The position numbers and the translations under genes were made by a program. From Hippea sp. (lineage in GTDB: Bacteria; Campylobacterota_A; Desulfurellia; Desulfurellales; Hippeaceae): a DNA stretch of 24,000 nt. Positions 23,401 through 24,000 of this stretch are shown here, one piece after another. Below the pieces are notes generated by a model, which was not told where the DNA came from, did no database searches, and saw only the letters and a list, made by a program, of their open reading frames with translations. The stretch covers positions 1 through 24,000 of the forward strand of contig WFRG01000002.1 of the NCBI GenBank assembly GCA_015486705.1, given 5' to 3'. Positions within the stretch are counted from its first letter, which is position 1; each line of letters starts with the position of its first letter.

Positions 23401-24000
23401 CTTTCTTTAGAGTGGCTAAAGATATGCAATAACAACAGGGCCAAAGGCATTAACAGATTGAATTTTGGAAGACCAAAGCTTATATCATTTAACAGTTTCG
23501 AAAAGGATGCAAATTTCAACAGGTATGCGATTAAATTCTCAATTCCGTGGAATTTAGGAGGCAGCATAAATAAAAGCGGAACAGCCATTGTAACGCTTGT
23601 TAACAGATTTATACCAAGCATGGATAGGACGTATTCATTCATTGCAAAGGTTGAGGGCGATAGCTTTTTTATAAACTTTGCTGAAAATAAAAAAAGCGAC
23701 GTAGGTAAGGTAAAAACAGGGCTTTTAACACATGCATTAAAGCCAAAAATGGGCGGTTATTCCATAGATTTTGAGACGGGCAAATACAAAAGGTCAGAGG
23801 AAGATATAGCCTGCGGATACGTAAATCCCAAAGACCCAAATGCCAACAGACCCTACTTTGGCGTCGGTCAGGTTAGGGATATGGGTAGAGTCAATTTAAA
23901 TAGCGTGAAAGCCTGTCCAAAAACGGGCTACACAGACTACTACGCCATGACAAAGGTGAAAATTGACCATACGTACTGCGTAAGAACCAAAGAAGGACAC
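20407..24000 (+). CDS. Very large secreted protein of unknown family, N-terminal 1198 residues (partial)
   Basis: The reading frame is open from the ATG at 20407 to the window end, with GGAGG five bases upstream. Residues 1-22 form a signal peptide (basic start, hydrophobic core, likely cleavage after AYS), so the product is exported. Residues ~30-60 are helical, and ~80-110 are mildly hydrophobic and Gly-rich (GILLGSTGGSLVGYAW). Residues ~115-860 are a long, strongly charged, Lys/Glu/Asn-rich region, largely helical with coiled-coil-like stretches. A probable beta-rich module begins around 870 and holds six cysteines at 905, 910, 919, 926, 935 and 947. Further beta-like sequence with scattered cysteines continues to the edge (for example ACGYVNPKD, KACPKTGY, HTYCVRTKEG). 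I recognise no family. Cysteines suggest disulfides in the periplasm or outside the cell. Surface or structural roles are possible but not shown. Confidence 0.85.
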   Translation, partial: MRLFKTLTVVFLIVIFSHSAYSQITINDLNKIEQYYFNQEMHNFLEETAGSDIPVETITQAIDQFAHGEFDKAKNTLSEEAAKQIAGILLGSTGGSLVGYAWDFAKYSLQSVQSWGKNVERRLFIKKFLYPEIQRWKASKKVADIRTLRSMFDQWFDENEMRLGRTEFFKDRKKWIEQLKFEMWSKTLEVNTKYRKYFLALKRLQTAAKQKEEEIKYLKWKAKYLAKKSQEKLKCAHEPVTVNSVKRFLTDKEYKLAVLKTCAINKATNSNLNVRNFEALISSLKGLTYNKLIQIYKILDSTGYEANFNNVRLFILDRDFRKAVINSYKKNKQSKAKQKTPALTHKEFKKVREKIADVPVLLVVGIMNEKNAKPSKEKIAKRAEKDLKNIKKQLKNGKSKVNVNLNPYINYLSELKDKFLQKRINYDQFLSGNKFVFNLMKNNIFPYIDRNKAQMFVNKAQELYKEAESVRNRALNDLKNLNNQICARDNMLNQIKKAEYEINVFEKRNKCLYYHYKLNNLFNLSNQGKLSGGEFERVFNESIDCLEKTSLIIDYVGDKENRLNKLFVDYLRNFNVLSDTFDEKIAEYATYEVFNPYNMRCIEYYREHIPQATKLLNKMDDTQNQYVKTYDIVMQDKDFLAQQLGYYKSLSILVFEASKIRKSVFDISLAPKFVKTMKRLDYLIKRAVPSDLDNGRGVDENQIRWIKSQVESFQGYKNLGYYKNLRDKAVQQLQKCKDLNKYEDKLNSLYEKMSRIASKLRLWPSDLKLAYESYKTNFDNQMNSFANQNRYCGNSFRTDFKQANAILKKCELLEIKIKNRLEECIAKRDQWTCSRYINFARALPFKPSFDLSRYEAEFNRIVKKDRYFAPPKITKIIVNGRVVEKWVASPYPYAVKITAYLSNSCNSKECKPISAVLDCGITKTACAIQNHTARCDLRPPHPFNSYCKLTIKNRSGSIEKGFMLDYEDFLKKAAQFMDIFGQYYSNNKSLKRFLFGSDLSLEWLKICNNNRAKGINRLNFGRPKLISFNSFEKDANFNRYAIKFSIPWNLGGSINKSGTAIVTLVNRFIPSMDRTYSFIAKVEGDSFFINFAENKKSDVGKVKTGLLTHALKPKMGGYSIDFETGKYKRSEEDIACGYVNPKDPNANRPYFGVGQVRDMGRVNLNSVKACPKTGYTDYYAMTKVKIDHTYCVRTKEGH

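Noticed and set aside
20511..23642. Several 65-95 codon frames on the minus strand across the large secreted-protein gene
   Set aside because: They have Ser/Phe/Leu-rich products typical of antisense shadows, no ribosome sites, and lie opposite an uninterrupted plus-strand frame with a signal peptide.

Overview
The window looks like a chromosomal segment of an AT-rich, flagellated, Gram-negative bacterium. Three features suggest a thermophilic sulfur reducer of the Hippea/Desulfurella type: a FabK-type enoyl reductase in the fab cluster, a MotE-like gene after fliJ, and a flavin disulfide reductase of the CoA-disulfide/NADH:polysulfide reductase family. This placement is an inference from gene content and style; no rRNA or other marker is present to prove it.

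Region 1 (1-6546, minus strand) is a compact flagellar basal-body and export operon. In transcription order it reads flgB, flgC, fliE, fliF, fliG, fliH, fliI, fliJ and a partial motE-like gene that leaves the window. Several genes overlap or nearly touch. A sigma-54-type promoter (GG-N10-GC spacing with TTGCT) lies just upstream of flgB.

Region 2 (6635-10742, plus strand) runs divergently. It encodes an HD-GYP c-di-GMP phosphodiesterase with two GAF-like domains and a degenerate C-terminal GGDEF domain, then a lone DppB-type ABC permease overlapping it by 32 bases, then a ZapE/AFG1-family ATPase. The zapE 3' end overlaps the convergent gph gene.

Region 3 (18666 down to 10726, minus strand) is one long operon: DUF167, FmdB-type zinc ribbon, ndk, rpmF (59 aa), plsX, fabH, fabK, fabD, fabG, acpP, fabF. 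It joins a ribosomal protein and nucleotide metabolism to phospholipid and fatty-acid synthesis. A hairpin terminator follows fabF, and its T-tract touches the start codon of the next gene, a phosphoglycolate-phosphatase-like HAD enzyme.

Region 4 (18833-24000) has the flavin disulfide reductase on the minus strand. Across a 236-base divergent intergenic region with candidate promoters, a 20-bp palindrome and an imperfect inverted repeat, a very large secreted protein starts on the plus strand. It runs at least 1198 residues without a stop and leaves the window. It has a signal peptide, a long charged helical middle and a six-cysteine, probably beta-rich module. I do not recognise its family, and it is the strongest candidate here for something undescribed.

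No tRNA, rRNA, CRISPR array or intact mobile element was seen. No gene-free stretch exceeds 300 bases.
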